A stretch of DNA of 64,000 nucleotides from Zoogloeaceae bacterium (GTDB lineage: Bacteria > Pseudomonadota > Gammaproteobacteria > Burkholderiales > Rhodocyclaceae): contig JACKMA010000003.1 in assembly GCA_024235635.1 (NCBI GenBank), positions 372,001 to 436,000 on the forward strand. Reading direction: 5' to 3'. The notes under the pieces are model-generated. The model was not told the DNA's origin and did not search any database. It saw nothing but the letters and a program-made list of their open reading frames with translations. Of the stretch, positions 24,311 through 33,806 are shown one piece after another. The first letter of the stretch is position 1; each line of letters opens with the position of its first letter. A program made the translations under genes and the position numbers.

Positions 24311-26088
24311 AGACCTCTCTGGCGCTCTACAGGCGGCTGCTGGGTTCGGTTCGCCCGTATCGGCGGGTCGTGGTGCTTTCGGTGCTGGCGATGGTGATCG
24401 CCGCGGCGCTGGAACCGGTGCTGCCTGCCCTGTTGAAGCCCCTGGTCGACGAGAGCCTGATCAACAAGAACGAAACCGCCCGGTGGCAGGTCCCGCTGTT
24501 CCTGCTGCTGGCCTTCCTGGCCAAGGGGCTGGCCGAGTACGGTGCCAGCGTGTCGAGCCAGTGGATCGCGCACAAGGCGATCACCGATCTGCGCCAGCAG
24601 GTGTTCCGCCACCAGATGCACCTGCCACTGGCGACCCACCTCGGCGAGTCGGGCGGACGCATGCTGTCGCGCATCCTGTACGACATCCCGCAGGTCGGTT
24701 CGGCATTGTCCAATGCCTGGATCATCGTCATCCGCGACACCATGGTGATCATCGGCCTGACCGGTTACCTGATCTATACCGCCTGGGAACTGACGCTGAT
24801 GATCGTCGCCATCGCGCCGGTGGTGGCCTGGCTGATCCGGGTCGCCAGCCGCAAGCTGCGCGGCTCGAACCGGCAGATGCAGGAGACCACCGGCGAACTC
24901 ACCGGCGCGGTCGAGGAGTCGCTCGCCGGCATCCGCGAGATCAAGCTGTTCGGCACCCACGCGCACGAGGATCGTCACTTCGCCGGCATTGCCGAACGCC
25001 TGCGCCAGCAGACCATGCGCGCCGTACGGGTCTCGGCAGCCAACGTGCCGATGGTCCAGGTGCTGGCCGCAGCGGCGGTGTCGGCGGTGATCTGGACGGC
25101 GACCGCGCTGTCCGCCCAGGACAAGCTGACGCCGGGCGAGTTCGTCGCATTCGTCACCGCGATGTCGATGCTGTTCGAGCCAATCCGCCGCCTGACCAAT
25201 ATCAACGCCGTCATCCAGCGCGGGCTGGCCGGTGCACAGAGCATCTTCGAACTGCTCGATACTGCGCCGGAGCCCGACACCGAAGGCGGCGAGCGCGCAC
25301 CGGTCAGCGGCGCGATCCGTTTCGACCGTGTGTGCTTCCGCTATCCCGGCCAGGAAGAATGGGCGATCGAGGACCTCAGCCTGGAAATCGCGCCGGGGCG
25401 CACGGTGGCGCTGGTCGGCGCCTCGGGCAGCGGCAAGACCACGCTGGTCAACCTGATCGCCCGCTTCTTCGAACCCGACCGCGGCCGCATTCTGCTCGAC
25501 GACGCCACACTGTGCTCGCTGCCGCTGGGCTGGCTGCGCGGTCAACTCGGCTGGGTCGGCCAGCAGGTGGTGCTGTTCGACGATTCGATCGCCGCCAACA
25601 TCGCCTACGGCCTGCCCGATACGCCCCGCGAGGCGATCGTCCGGGCGGCCCGGGACGCCCATGCCTGGGAGTTCATCGAAAAGCTGCCCGAGGGCCTGGA
25701 CACCCGCGTCGGCACCAACGGCAGCCAACTTTCCGGCGGCCAGCGCCAGCGTATTGCGATCGCCCGCGCGTTTCTGAAGGATGCGCCGATCCTGCTGCTC
25801 GACGAGGCCACCTCGGCGCTGGACAACGAATCCGAACGGGCGGTCAAGGACGCGCTCGCCCGGCTTCGCCGCAATCGCACCGTGCTGGTGGTGGCCCACC
25901 GCCTGTCGACGATTCGCGATGCCGACGAGATCGTCGTGCTCGAGCGCGGCCGCGTCGTCGAGCGCGGCAGCCACGAGGCACTGCTGGTGGCGGAAGGCGC
26001 CTACGCCCGGCTGCTCAGGAGCGGCGACGACGTGCTCGCCGACGTGCCGGCGCCGCCCGCCACCGTGGTGGAGCCCGGCGGCGCATGA
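24307..26088 (+). CDS. msbA: Lipid A export ABC transporter MsbA
   Basis: Inner-membrane half-transporter (593 aa) that flips lipid A-core to the periplasmic face. The N-terminal six-helix domain spans about residues 20-310. The nucleotide-binding domain has Walker A GASGSGKTT, Q-loop GQQVVLFDDS, signature LSGGQRQR, Walker B ILLLDEATSALD and the H-loop VAHRLSTI. Position at the head of glycosyltransferase genes, with ATGA overlaps on both sides, supports MsbA over a drug exporter. Confidence 0.92.
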   Translation: MKTSLALYRRLLGSVRPYRRVVVLSVLAMVIAAALEPVLPALLKPLVDESLINKNETARWQVPLFLLLAFLAKGLAEYGASVSSQWIAHKAITDLRQQVFRHQMHLPLATHLGESGGRMLSRILYDIPQVGSALSNAWIIVIRDTMVIIGLTGYLIYTAWELTLMIVAIAPVVAWLIRVASRKLRGSNRQMQETTGELTGAVEESLAGIREIKLFGTHAHEDRHFAGIAERLRQQTMRAVRVSAANVPMVQVLAAAAVSAVIWTATALSAQDKLTPGEFVAFVTAMSMLFEPIRRLTNINAVIQRGLAGAQSIFELLDTAPEPDTEGGERAPVSGAIRFDRVCFRYPGQEEWAIEDLSLEIAPGRTVALVGASGSGKTTLVNLIARFFEPDRGRILLDDATLCSLPLGWLRGQLGWVGQQVVLFDDSIAANIAYGLPDTPREAIVRAARDAHAWEFIEKLPEGLDTRVGTNGSQLSGGQRQRIAIARAFLKDAPILLLDEATSALDNESERAVKDALARLRRNRTVLVVAHRLSTIRDADEIVVLERGRVVERGSHEALLVAEGAYARLLRSGDDVLADVPAPPATVVEPGGA

Positions 26089-27143
26089 ACGACACCGCGG
26101 GTCAGGCACCGGCCGGGCACGCTCGCCGTGTGGCGCTGTATTTCGTTGCCTCGCCACTGCAGTACCTGGCCGTGCGACGCATCGCCGAGGATTTCGAGGC
26201 CGGCGCCCGGCAGGTGCTGGTCTGGTACAAGCGCGGCGTGACGCCGGTGGTCCGCGAGCAGGACTGGGATGCCGCGGCCTACATGGCATGGCCCCGCTGG
26301 GAGCCGCTACCCGGCGCATTCGGCCGACACCGCCGGTTGCGCGCGAACATCCGCCAGGTGGCCGCCCTGGTCGGCGACTGCGACGAGTTGACGATCCACA
26401 GCGCGGTGTTCGACACCGAAGCGATCAACTACTTCCTGCGGGCCCTGCCGAAAACCTGCGGCGCGACGACGATGCGGGCACGCATCCTGCCCGACGGCAT
26501 CATCAGCATCCGCCGCTACCCGCTCGGCCCGACCAAGCGCGTCGCACAGTACCTGCGCAAGCTGCGCCGGCTGGCGGCGCCCGAACTCGACTACTGGTGC
26601 TTCGACGGCGACCGCATCGGCTCGGATGCACCGTTCTGCGACCGCATCTACGTCCTGCCCGGCCTGCCCCACGAGTACCCGGACGCAAAGACCGTACGGC
26701 TGCCCCCGCTGGTTTCCGGCGGCGCGCAGAAGAGCGGCGGCGACGCGCGACGCGCCCTGATCATCGGCCAGCCGCTGGCCGGTACCGGACTGCTGAGCAG
26801 CACCGACCGCGACGCGGTGGCCGCCGAGATGCGCGACTGGCTGGCGTGCCACGACATCGCCGCGGTCGACTACAAGGGCCATCCCAAGGACCCGGCACGC
26901 GAGTTGTCGATGCCGGGCGACCACATCCTCGAACTGGACGAACCGCTCGAAGTCTGGATGAGTCACACGCCCTACGCCGCCGTGCTCGGCGTGCGCTCTT
27001 CGGCACTGCTGTTCGCACGCCAGCTCTACGACAGCGGCACGCCGGTGCTGGCCTTCGGCTGGCAACGGGTGCGCTTCAAGTCTGAGGCGGAACGGCGGGA
27101 CATGGAACGTACCTTCAGCGCCTGCGGAGTCGAGTTCGAATGA
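26085..27143 (+). CDS. Sialyl/polysialyltransferase-like glycosyltransferase
   Basis: 352 aa, predicted GT-B fold. It shows the three motifs shared by bacterial sialyl- and polysialyltransferases: an acidic-Gly motif (ILPDGIIS, residues about 130-137), HP in DYKGHPKDPAREL near 265, and SS in GVRSSALLFARQLYD near 305. N-terminal VALYFVASPLQYLAVRR is also typical. The donor could be a nonulosonic acid or Kdo-type sugar. No CMP-sugar synthetase or sialic-acid biosynthesis gene is in the window, so the donor is unknown. It overlaps msbA (ATGA) and the ligase gene (ATGA). Confidence 0.72.
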   Translation: MNDTAGQAPAGHARRVALYFVASPLQYLAVRRIAEDFEAGARQVLVWYKRGVTPVVREQDWDAAAYMAWPRWEPLPGAFGRHRRLRANIRQVAALVGDCDELTIHSAVFDTEAINYFLRALPKTCGATTMRARILPDGIISIRRYPLGPTKRVAQYLRKLRRLAAPELDYWCFDGDRIGSDAPFCDRIYVLPGLPHEYPDAKTVRLPPLVSGGAQKSGGDARRALIIGQPLAGTGLLSSTDRDAVAAEMRDWLACHDIAAVDYKGHPKDPARELSMPGDHILELDEPLEVWMSHTPYAAVLGVRSSALLFARQLYDSGTPVLAFGWQRVRFKSEAERRDMERTFSACGVEFE

Positions 27144-28432
27144 GGATGTCGGCCTGCGATCGCGACCATCCGGTGGCATGGGGGCCGTTGTCGCTGCCGC
27201 TGCCGGGGCTGATCGCCTGCCTCGCGGTGGCACTGATGATGCTCTCGCCGGCCGGTGCCGGCGCACTGCTGGTGGTGCTGGCACTGTGGGGCATCGTCGC
27301 GCTCCTGCAGGGCGCACCGGTGACGGCGGACGAACGCGAATGGGCATGGCTCAGCCTGCTGATCCCGGCCGCCTACATCCTCAACATGGCGCTCGACGGC
27401 TGGTCGATGCACCTGCTCGACCGGCCGATGCATCTGGCCTATGGCGTACTGCTCGCGCTGCTGCTGTCGCGCGCCGGCCTGTCGATGCGCGGGTTCGCCT
27501 TGGCAGCGGCGTTCGCGGCGCTGGCCGCCGGCGCGATCGCTCTGTACGAAGGGCTGCTGCTCGGCCAACCACGCGTATTCGGCCTCGGCGGACGCTGGAA
27601 CGCCGTGCCGTTCGGCAATTTTTCGCTGCTGGTCGGCAGCGTCGCGCTGGCAGGCGCCCTCGCCTGCCGCCACGGTTCCCGACACCCCGGTCGCTGGCTG
27701 GTGGTCGGCATGCTGGCGTTCGCGGCCGGTACCTATGCATCGATGATGTCCGGCTCGCGCGGCGGATGGCTGGCCCTGCCGGTCCTGGTGGTGATCGCGA
27801 GCTATGCCAGCCGCAGCATCCACCGGCGCCATCGTGTGATGATCATCGGCGGCCTGCTGGTGGCGGCACTGGCCGCGTTCTCGGCATCGGATTCGGTGCG
27901 CCAGCGGGTGGCCAGTGCGGTCGGCAACGTCGCCGCCTTCGTCGACGCGCCGGGAGAGCTCGACAACATGGACAACGCCAGCGGCATCCGGCTGGCGATG
28001 TGGCGCTGGGGCATCCGTCTCTTCGTCGAGCGTCCGTGGCGCGGCATCGGCTATGCCAACTTCCCGGCCTATCGGTCCGATGCCGTTTCCCGTGGCGAGA
28101 TGCCTGCCCATTTCGACGATCTTGCCAATCTGCACAACGAGATCGTGTCGAGTCTCGCCTTCGGCGGTGTGCCGAGCGCACTCGCGGTGCTGGCGTTCTG
28201 GCTGCTCGGCCTGCGCTTCTTCCTGCGGCGACTGCGCGCGAGCGAGGCGGCGGCACCTCGCTTTTTCGCCACCGCCGGGCTGCTGGCGCTGGTCGGCACC
28301 GCGCTGTTCTCGATGACCGAGGGCCTGTTCGGTACCCGTCCGGGCACCTATGGTCTGACCCTGATGCTGGCATTGCCCGCCGGTGCCCTGTGCCATCTGG
28401 CTCGCGACAACCGGCCGGAGAGACGCCCGTGA
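27140..28432 (+). CDS. O-antigen ligase-like membrane protein
   Basis: 430 aa polytopic membrane protein with about 10-12 helices. The Wzy_C/WaaL-type region spans ASMMSGSRGGWLALPVLVVI and a large periplasmic loop containing RPWRGIGYANF and FDDLANLHNEIVSSLAFGG, which includes the conserved His of the ligase family. It probably transfers a glycan onto lipid A-core in the periplasm. Linked to its neighbours by ATGA and GTGA overlaps. Confidence 0.82.
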   Translation: MRMSACDRDHPVAWGPLSLPLPGLIACLAVALMMLSPAGAGALLVVLALWGIVALLQGAPVTADEREWAWLSLLIPAAYILNMALDGWSMHLLDRPMHLAYGVLLALLLSRAGLSMRGFALAAAFAALAAGAIALYEGLLLGQPRVFGLGGRWNAVPFGNFSLLVGSVALAGALACRHGSRHPGRWLVVGMLAFAAGTYASMMSGSRGGWLALPVLVVIASYASRSIHRRHRVMIIGGLLVAALAAFSASDSVRQRVASAVGNVAAFVDAPGELDNMDNASGIRLAMWRWGIRLFVERPWRGIGYANFPAYRSDAVSRGEMPAHFDDLANLHNEIVSSLAFGGVPSALAVLAFWLLGLRFFLRRLRASEAAAPRFFATAGLLALVGTALFSMTEGLFGTRPGTYGLTLMLALPAGALCHLARDNRPERRP

Positions 28433-29487
28433 GCGGCGACACCCATGCGCCTCGCACGGTGGTCGTTCATCATCGCAGCGGCATCGGTGACCTGATCTGG
28501 CACATCCCGTACTTCCGTGCAGTCGCCGCCACCAGCCGCGACGGCAAGGTGACGGTGATCGCCCGGCCATCTTGCTGCGCGAGCGACATCCTGAGCGCCG
28601 AACCGAGCATCGAGGCGGTCATCGAGTTCGATCGCCGGCCGCGCCCTGCCGAGCGCCGCCGCGGCCGGCACGACGACTGGCGCGCCCAGTGGCAATTCGC
28701 CCGCGAACTGCGCCGGCAGGGGTTCGAACGGGCGGTGATCTTTTCCGGCCGCATGCGCTACGGCCTGATCGCCTGGCTCGCCGGCATCGGCCAGCGCGCC
28801 GGCTTCGGCTTCACCGCCGGCGAACGTCTGTTCCTCAACAAGCCGCCGTTCATCCGTCCGCACCGTGGGTCGGGCAATTGGGTCTACCCGGAGGCGACGG
28901 CATTCGCCATCGCCCAGGGTTTCGTCGCCGAACCTCAGCTGCCCCGTCTGCACGTGCCCAATGCCCTGCGCGAGTCGGCGAGGGAGCGATTGCGGGCGCT
29001 GCCACGACCGCTCTACGCGCTCGCGATCGGCGCTTCCGAACCACGCAAGCGCTGGCCGATCGCCCACTTTGCCGAACTCGCCCGCGGACTCGCCGAGCGG
29101 GGGTGCGGCATCGTGCTGCTCGGCGGCACCGCCGAAGCGGACGATGCCGAGGCCATTCTGCGGGCGGTGCCGGCCGATTTGCGCGGCGCGGTGCTGGCGG
29201 TGGCCGAACGTTCGGTGCTGAGCAGCGCGGCCGCACTGGCGGTCAGCGACTTTTGCGTCGGCAACGACACCGGCATGCTCAACGTCGGCGCCGCCGTCGA
29301 ATGCAGCTGCCTCGGCCTGTTCGGTGCGACCCGGCCGCTGACCCACGATCCGCAGCTCTTCGCGATCGAGGGCGAATCGATGGAACTGATCGAGTCCGGC
29401 CATGTGCTCTCCCGGCTCGCGCTGCTGGGTGCACCCGGCTTCGCCGAGCCGAGCATGCCGACGCCACATGGCGAGGGCCTGACGTGA
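28429..29487 (+). CDS. GT9-family (heptosyltransferase-like) glycosyltransferase
   Basis: 352 aa from GTG 28429, chosen because it forms a GTGA overlap with the previous stop. GT9 features: RSGIGDLIWHIPYFRAV at the N-terminus, IGASEPRKRWPIAHFAEL for the donor site near residue 205 and VGNDTGMLNVGAAV near 285. Such enzymes add heptose from ADP-heptose to the lipopolysaccharide inner core. A second GT9 gene lies at 31684. Confidence 0.85.
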   Translation: MSGDTHAPRTVVVHHRSGIGDLIWHIPYFRAVAATSRDGKVTVIARPSCCASDILSAEPSIEAVIEFDRRPRPAERRRGRHDDWRAQWQFARELRRQGFERAVIFSGRMRYGLIAWLAGIGQRAGFGFTAGERLFLNKPPFIRPHRGSGNWVYPEATAFAIAQGFVAEPQLPRLHVPNALRESARERLRALPRPLYALAIGASEPRKRWPIAHFAELARGLAERGCGIVLLGGTAEADDAEAILRAVPADLRGAVLAVAERSVLSSAAALAVSDFCVGNDTGMLNVGAAVECSCLGLFGATRPLTHDPQLFAIEGESMELIESGHVLSRLALLGAPGFAEPSMPTPHGEGLT

Positions 29488-30443
29488 GCCCGCGCTACAG
29501 CGTCGTGATCCCGCTCTTCAACAAGCGCGCCCACATCGGGCGGTCGGTGGCGTCGGTACTCGGTCAGGACGTCCGCGACCTCGAACTGGTCGTCGTGGAC
29601 GACGGTTCGACCGATGGCGGCGGCGACGTCGTGGCCGGCATCGACGATGCGCGCCTGCGGCTGCTGCGCCAACCCAATCAGGGCGTCTCTGCCGCCCGCA
29701 ATCGGGGCATTGCCGAGACCACCGGCCCGCGCATCGCGCTGCTCGACGCCGACGACGAGTGGGCGCCCGGCTTCCTCACGGAGATCGACGCACTGGTCGC
29801 CGAATTTCCGCAGGCGAGCATCCACGCCACCGCCTATCGCCTGGCCGCTGGCGGCCGCAGCCGCCCGATGTCGAACTGGAAGGCGATGAGAAGCGGCCCC
29901 GAGCGGCGGCTGATCGACTACCTCGACTGCCTGGGACGCGACGTCTTCCCGTTCTCGGCCAGTTCGGTCTGCGTCGCCCGGGCGGCGTTCGAACGCGCCG
30001 GCGGCTTCGATACGGGACTTGCAGTCGGCGATGACGTGCTGATGTGGATCCAACTGGCGCGACAGGGCATGGTGGCCTGGAGCAGCGCCGAACGCTCTTT
30101 CTACCATCGCGACGCCGAGAACCGCGCCCTCGAGCACCCGCAGCGGCTCGAGCGCGAGCTCGACTTCCTCGACCACCTCGTCGCGCATTGCCGCGGCGAC
30201 TGGCACGACGGCGCCGCCGCGCCGGCGCTGCGCCGATTCGTATCGGGCAAGATCGCCGGCACCGCCGCGCGCCTGCTTCGCGCCGACGATGCGTCCCGCG
30301 CACGACAGTTCCTCGACTGCAATCGGGACCTCCTGCTCTACCGCCATGCGCTGCGCATCGAGGCCCGCCTCATCCGCCACGGCATCGCCCGCCGGCTGGC
30401 CGGCCGGGCGCGCGAGCAGGCGAAGCACGGGGGTCGCGGCTGA
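29484..30443 (+). CDS. GT2-family glycosyltransferase
   Basis: 319 aa GT-A enzyme. SVVIPLFNKRAHIGRSVASV opens the fold. VVDDGSTDGGG binds the nucleotide, and LLDADDEW is the DxD metal motif. The acceptor region follows to about residue 210, and a helical Arg-rich C-terminus may touch the membrane. GTG 29484 is in GTGA overlap with the preceding stop. Confidence 0.88.
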   Translation: MSPRYSVVIPLFNKRAHIGRSVASVLGQDVRDLELVVVDDGSTDGGGDVVAGIDDARLRLLRQPNQGVSAARNRGIAETTGPRIALLDADDEWAPGFLTEIDALVAEFPQASIHATAYRLAAGGRSRPMSNWKAMRSGPERRLIDYLDCLGRDVFPFSASSVCVARAAFERAGGFDTGLAVGDDVLMWIQLARQGMVAWSSAERSFYHRDAENRALEHPQRLERELDFLDHLVAHCRGDWHDGAAAPALRRFVSGKIAGTAARLLRADDASRARQFLDCNRDLLLYRHALRIEARLIRHGIARRLAGRAREQAKHGGRG

Positions 30444-30607
30444 TGCAAAGGCACGTCTTCGCGACCTGCACCGGAATCCATCCGATGTCGCCGGCAAGGC
30501 AGCGTCCGGCGACGGCGGCCATCGGCGCCGGCCCGGTGGCCCGGGTCACCGCGAAGAACCTGCACGATCGCAGCCTGCCGCTGCCGGGCTTCGGGAATTC
30601 GCGGTAG
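30443..30607 (+). CDS. Possible small ORF between glycosyltransferases
   Basis: 54 codons starting in TGATG overlap with the GT2 stop. The product is Arg/Pro/Ala-rich with no motif, so it may be chance reading in high-GC DNA. It is listed because it fills the only real gap (173 bases) in an otherwise coupled operon. Confidence 0.25.
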   Translation: MQRHVFATCTGIHPMSPARQRPATAAIGAGPVARVTAKNLHDRSLPLPGFGNSR

Positions 30608-30616
30608 GCAGCGGCG

Positions 30617-31687
30617 ATGCGCATCCTGCAGATCCTTCACAATCACAAGGCCGGCGGCGCCGAGAACCATCTCGCCGCGCTGAGTGAAGGGCTGCGCGCC
30701 CGCGGCCACGAGATCGAGTTCGCCGGCGCCGCGAGTTCTCGGGTCGCGGCGATGATGGGGACCGCCGGGTTCCCGGTGCACGACCTCGACTTCCGCGGCC
30801 ATTACGACCTGCCGTCGCTGTTCAGGCTGGTGGTGCTGGCCCGCCGCGGCCGCTTCGACCTGATCCACACCCATCTGGTCCGCGCCGCCCGCTATGGCCG
30901 ACTGGCCGCCGCCGCCAGCCGCACACCGTTGACCTGCACCGTGCATGACCTGTTGAGCTGGCGCCACTATCCACGCCGCAGCCGGATCATCGCGGTCTCC
31001 GACGCGGTGCGGCGGAATCTGGTCGACAAGGGCTTCGACGCCGGCCGCATCCACGTGATCCACCCGGGCGCGCGCGACTGCAGCCTCGGCGACGGTACCG
31101 CAGCGGCACGGGTCGAGGCCCGAGCCGAACTCGGCCTCGACGACGACACCACCGCCATCGGCATCATCGGTCGGGTCGCGGAGGTCAAGGCCCACGATGT
31201 CGCGCTCGAAGCCATCGGACAGCTGGCCACACTCACGGCCCGCCCGTTCCGCCTCGTCATCGTCGGCCCGCTGACCGGCTGGGGCCGTGAGCTTCAGGCG
31301 CGCTGCACACGACCCGAGGTAAGCTGGCTCGGTGCGCGCCAGGACATTCCGCGTCTGCTCGCGGCGATCGACATCTGCATCCAGCCCTCCCTCAGCGAAG
31401 GCATGCCGCTGGCCCTGATGGAAGCCGCTTCGGCCGCCAAGCCGGTGGTCGCAAGCAAGGTCGGCGGCGTGCCGGAGATCATCGAGGACGAGCACAGCGG
31501 GCTGCTGATACCCCCGCGCTCGGCCGGCGAACTGGCCGCTGCCCTCGCCCGACTGATCGAGCGGCCCAGCGAGGCACGACGATTCGGCGAGTGCCTGCAC
31601 GGCCGCTTCGCCAGCGATTTCTCGCTGTCGGTCATGGTCCAGCGAACCGAGCAGCACTATCGCGCCATGCTCCAGGGTGACCGATGA
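30617..31687 (+). CDS. GT4-family glycosyltransferase
   Basis: 356 aa GT-B retaining enzyme. N-terminal acceptor domain starts MRILQILHNHKAGGAENHLA. Donor-domain motifs are IGIIGRVAEVKAHDVALEA near residue 185 and EGMPLALMEAASAAKPVVAS (EX7E) near residue 255. It overlaps the following GT9 gene by ATGA. Sugar specificity cannot be read from sequence. Confidence 0.9.
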   Translation: MRILQILHNHKAGGAENHLAALSEGLRARGHEIEFAGAASSRVAAMMGTAGFPVHDLDFRGHYDLPSLFRLVVLARRGRFDLIHTHLVRAARYGRLAAAASRTPLTCTVHDLLSWRHYPRRSRIIAVSDAVRRNLVDKGFDAGRIHVIHPGARDCSLGDGTAAARVEARAELGLDDDTTAIGIIGRVAEVKAHDVALEAIGQLATLTARPFRLVIVGPLTGWGRELQARCTRPEVSWLGARQDIPRLLAAIDICIQPSLSEGMPLALMEAASAAKPVVASKVGGVPEIIEDEHSGLLIPPRSAGELAAALARLIERPSEARRFGECLHGRFASDFSLSVMVQRTEQHYRAMLQGDR

Positions 31688-32718
31688 AGCGGGTACTGGT
31701 GGTGCGCAGCTCTGCGATCGGAGACGTGGTCTTCGCCTCACCGTTTGCAGCGGCACTGAAACGCCGCCATCCCGATGCCCATCTGGCATGGCTGGTCGAG
31801 CCCGGCATCCACGAACTGATCGAGGCGGACCCGGCCATCGACGAACTGATCCTGTGGCCGAAGAGCGAATGGCGCCGGCTGATGCGCGAACGCCGGCTGG
31901 TCGAGCTCGCCCGCACCGTGCGGCGCTTCGCGCGCACGCTGCGCGAGCGCCGGTTCGATACCGCGATCGACATGCAGAGCCTGCTCAAGAGCGGAATGCT
32001 GACCTGGATGTCGGGGGCGCCACGGCGCATCGGCCTGGGCTCGCGTGAAGGCAGCCAGTGGCTGATGACCGAGGTCGTCGCGAAGGGCGGCGACGACCGT
32101 CGCATCAGTTCGGAGTATCGCTACCTCGCCGAACAGCTGGGCTTCGACACCACCGATTTCCTGCCGCGGTTGCACGTCGCCGGGCCGGTCGCCGACCGCG
32201 TCCACGCTTTGCTTGCCGAGCGCGGGCTGGCGCCGGGCGGCTACGCGGCGCTTGCGCCATTCACGACGCGGCCGCAGAAGCATTGGTTCGAAGACGCCTG
32301 GCAGGCGCTGCTGCCGCGGCTCGCGACCGAACTCGGCCTGCGCCCGGTGATCCTCGGCGGCCCCGCCGACCGGGCCGCCGCCGAACGCATCGCCGCGGCC
32401 GAACCGCGAACGGTGGTGCTTGCCGGTGACACCCGCCTGCCGGAAGCGGCTGCGCTGGTGCGCGACGCCGCCCTGCTGATCGGCGTCGATACCGGCCTGA
32501 CCCACATGGGCATCGCCTTCGCCCGACCGACGGTCGCACTGTTCGGTTCCACCCGCCCCTATCTCGACACCGGCCGCGACAACGCCCGCGTCATCTGGCT
32601 CGGACTCGAATGCTCGCCCTGTCGGCGCCGGCCGACCTGCAACGGCGCCTTCACCTGCCTGCGGGACATCTCGGCCGAAGCGGTGCTTCGGGAAGCCTCG
32701 CAGGTGCTCGGTCGATGA
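31684..32718 (+). CDS. GT9-family heptosyltransferase
   Basis: 344 aa. VLVVRSSAIGDVVFASPF, FTTRPQKHWFEDAWQALL and IGVDTGLTHMGIAFARPTVA are the canonical GT9 elements, closer to heptosyltransferase I/II than the other GT9 of this cluster. A C-terminal Cys group (LECSPCRRRPTCNGAFTCL) is also a common feature of this subgroup. Role: heptose addition to the lipopolysaccharide inner core. Confidence 0.9.
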   Translation: MKRVLVVRSSAIGDVVFASPFAAALKRRHPDAHLAWLVEPGIHELIEADPAIDELILWPKSEWRRLMRERRLVELARTVRRFARTLRERRFDTAIDMQSLLKSGMLTWMSGAPRRIGLGSREGSQWLMTEVVAKGGDDRRISSEYRYLAEQLGFDTTDFLPRLHVAGPVADRVHALLAERGLAPGGYAALAPFTTRPQKHWFEDAWQALLPRLATELGLRPVILGGPADRAAAERIAAAEPRTVVLAGDTRLPEAAALVRDAALLIGVDTGLTHMGIAFARPTVALFGSTRPYLDTGRDNARVIWLGLECSPCRRRPTCNGAFTCLRDISAEAVLREASQVLGR

Positions 32719-33806
32719 AGGTGCTTCACGTCGAGTCCGGCCGCTACCTGTACGGCGGCGCACGCCAGGTCCTCTACATCCTCGAAGGGCTGAAAGCCCG
32801 CGGCGTGGACAACCTGCTGGCGTGCCCGGCCGGCAGTGACATCGCGGCAGCGGCCGCCGACGCCGCGCAGGTGTTCGAACTGCCGATGCATGGCGATGCC
32901 GACGCCGCTCTGGCGCTGCGCCTGTATCGCCTGATGCGGCACCAGGCACCGGATCTCGTGCACCTTCACAGCCGCCGCGGCGCCGATCTCTTCGGCGGTG
33001 TCGCCGCGCGCATGGCGGGCCTGCCGTGCGTGCTCTCGCGTCGCGTCGACAATCCCGAGCCGCGCTGGCTGGTGGGGCTGAAGTATCGTCTGTTCGACCA
33101 TGTCGTGACGATCTCGGAGGGCATCCGACAGGTGCTGCTCGACGAAGGCCTGGCGGCCGACCAGGTGAGCTGCGTGCGCAGCGCGATCGATCCGACGCCG
33201 TATCTGGCGCCCTGCGACCGCGCCGCGATGCGACAGGGCCTGGGCATTGCCGAGGACGCGCCGGTGGCGGCGATGGTGGCCCAGTTGATCGAACGCAAGG
33301 GTCATCGTCACGTGCTGGCGGCCTTGCCCCGCGTGCTCGAACGGCACCCGTCGCTGCACCTGCTGGTCTTCGGTCGCGGCCCGCTCGAGGATTCGCTGCG
33401 GCGGTCGATCGCCGACGCGGGGCTGGCCTCTCAGGTGCACCTGATGGGCTTCGTCGATGACCTGCCTGCCCGACTCGGCTGCATCGACCTGTTGCTCCAC
33501 CCGGCCGACATGGAAGGCCTCGGCGTCTCGCTGCTGCAGGCCGCCGCTGCCGGCGTGGCGATCGTCGCGAGCCGCGCCGGCGGCATGCCCGAGGCGGTCG
33601 AGGACGGCGTCACCGGGCTGTTGATCGCGCCCGGTGACGTGGACGCGCTGGCGGCCGCGGCGATCCGCCTGCTCGACGACCCGGCGTTGCGGGCGCGCAT
33701 GGGCGCGGCCGGCCGCCGCCGGGTACTGGACGAGTTCTCGGTCGACACCATGTGCGACGGTAATCTCGCGGTCTATCGCCGATTGCTCGGAAACGCGGCG
33801 CCATGA
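32715..33806 (+). CDS. GT4-family glycosyltransferase
   Basis: 363 aa GT-B enzyme. MKVLHVESGRYLYGGARQVL starts the acceptor domain. VAAMVAQLIERKGHRHVLAAL and EGLGVSLLQAAAAGVAIVAS (EX7E) define the donor site. ATG 32715 forms ATGA overlap with the previous gene. Likely adds an outer-core sugar. Confidence 0.9.
   Translation: MKVLHVESGRYLYGGARQVLYILEGLKARGVDNLLACPAGSDIAAAAADAAQVFELPMHGDADAALALRLYRLMRHQAPDLVHLHSRRGADLFGGVAARMAGLPCVLSRRVDNPEPRWLVGLKYRLFDHVVTISEGIRQVLLDEGLAADQVSCVRSAIDPTPYLAPCDRAAMRQGLGIAEDAPVAAMVAQLIERKGHRHVLAALPRVLERHPSLHLLVFGRGPLEDSLRRSIADAGLASQVHLMGFVDDLPARLGCIDLLLHPADMEGLGVSLLQAAAAGVAIVASRAGGMPEAVEDGVTGLLIAPGDVDALAAAAIRLLDDPALRARMGAAGRRRVLDEFSVDTMCDGNLAVYRRLLGNAAP

Noticed and set aside
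24483..26084. Extended frame upstream of the sialyltransferase-like gene
   Set aside because: It only reads through msbA in another frame. The real gene starts at 26085 in ATGA overlap.
27178..28428. Extended frame upstream of the first GT9 gene
   Set aside because: Shadow of the O-antigen ligase gene; the GT9 domain begins right after GTG 28429.
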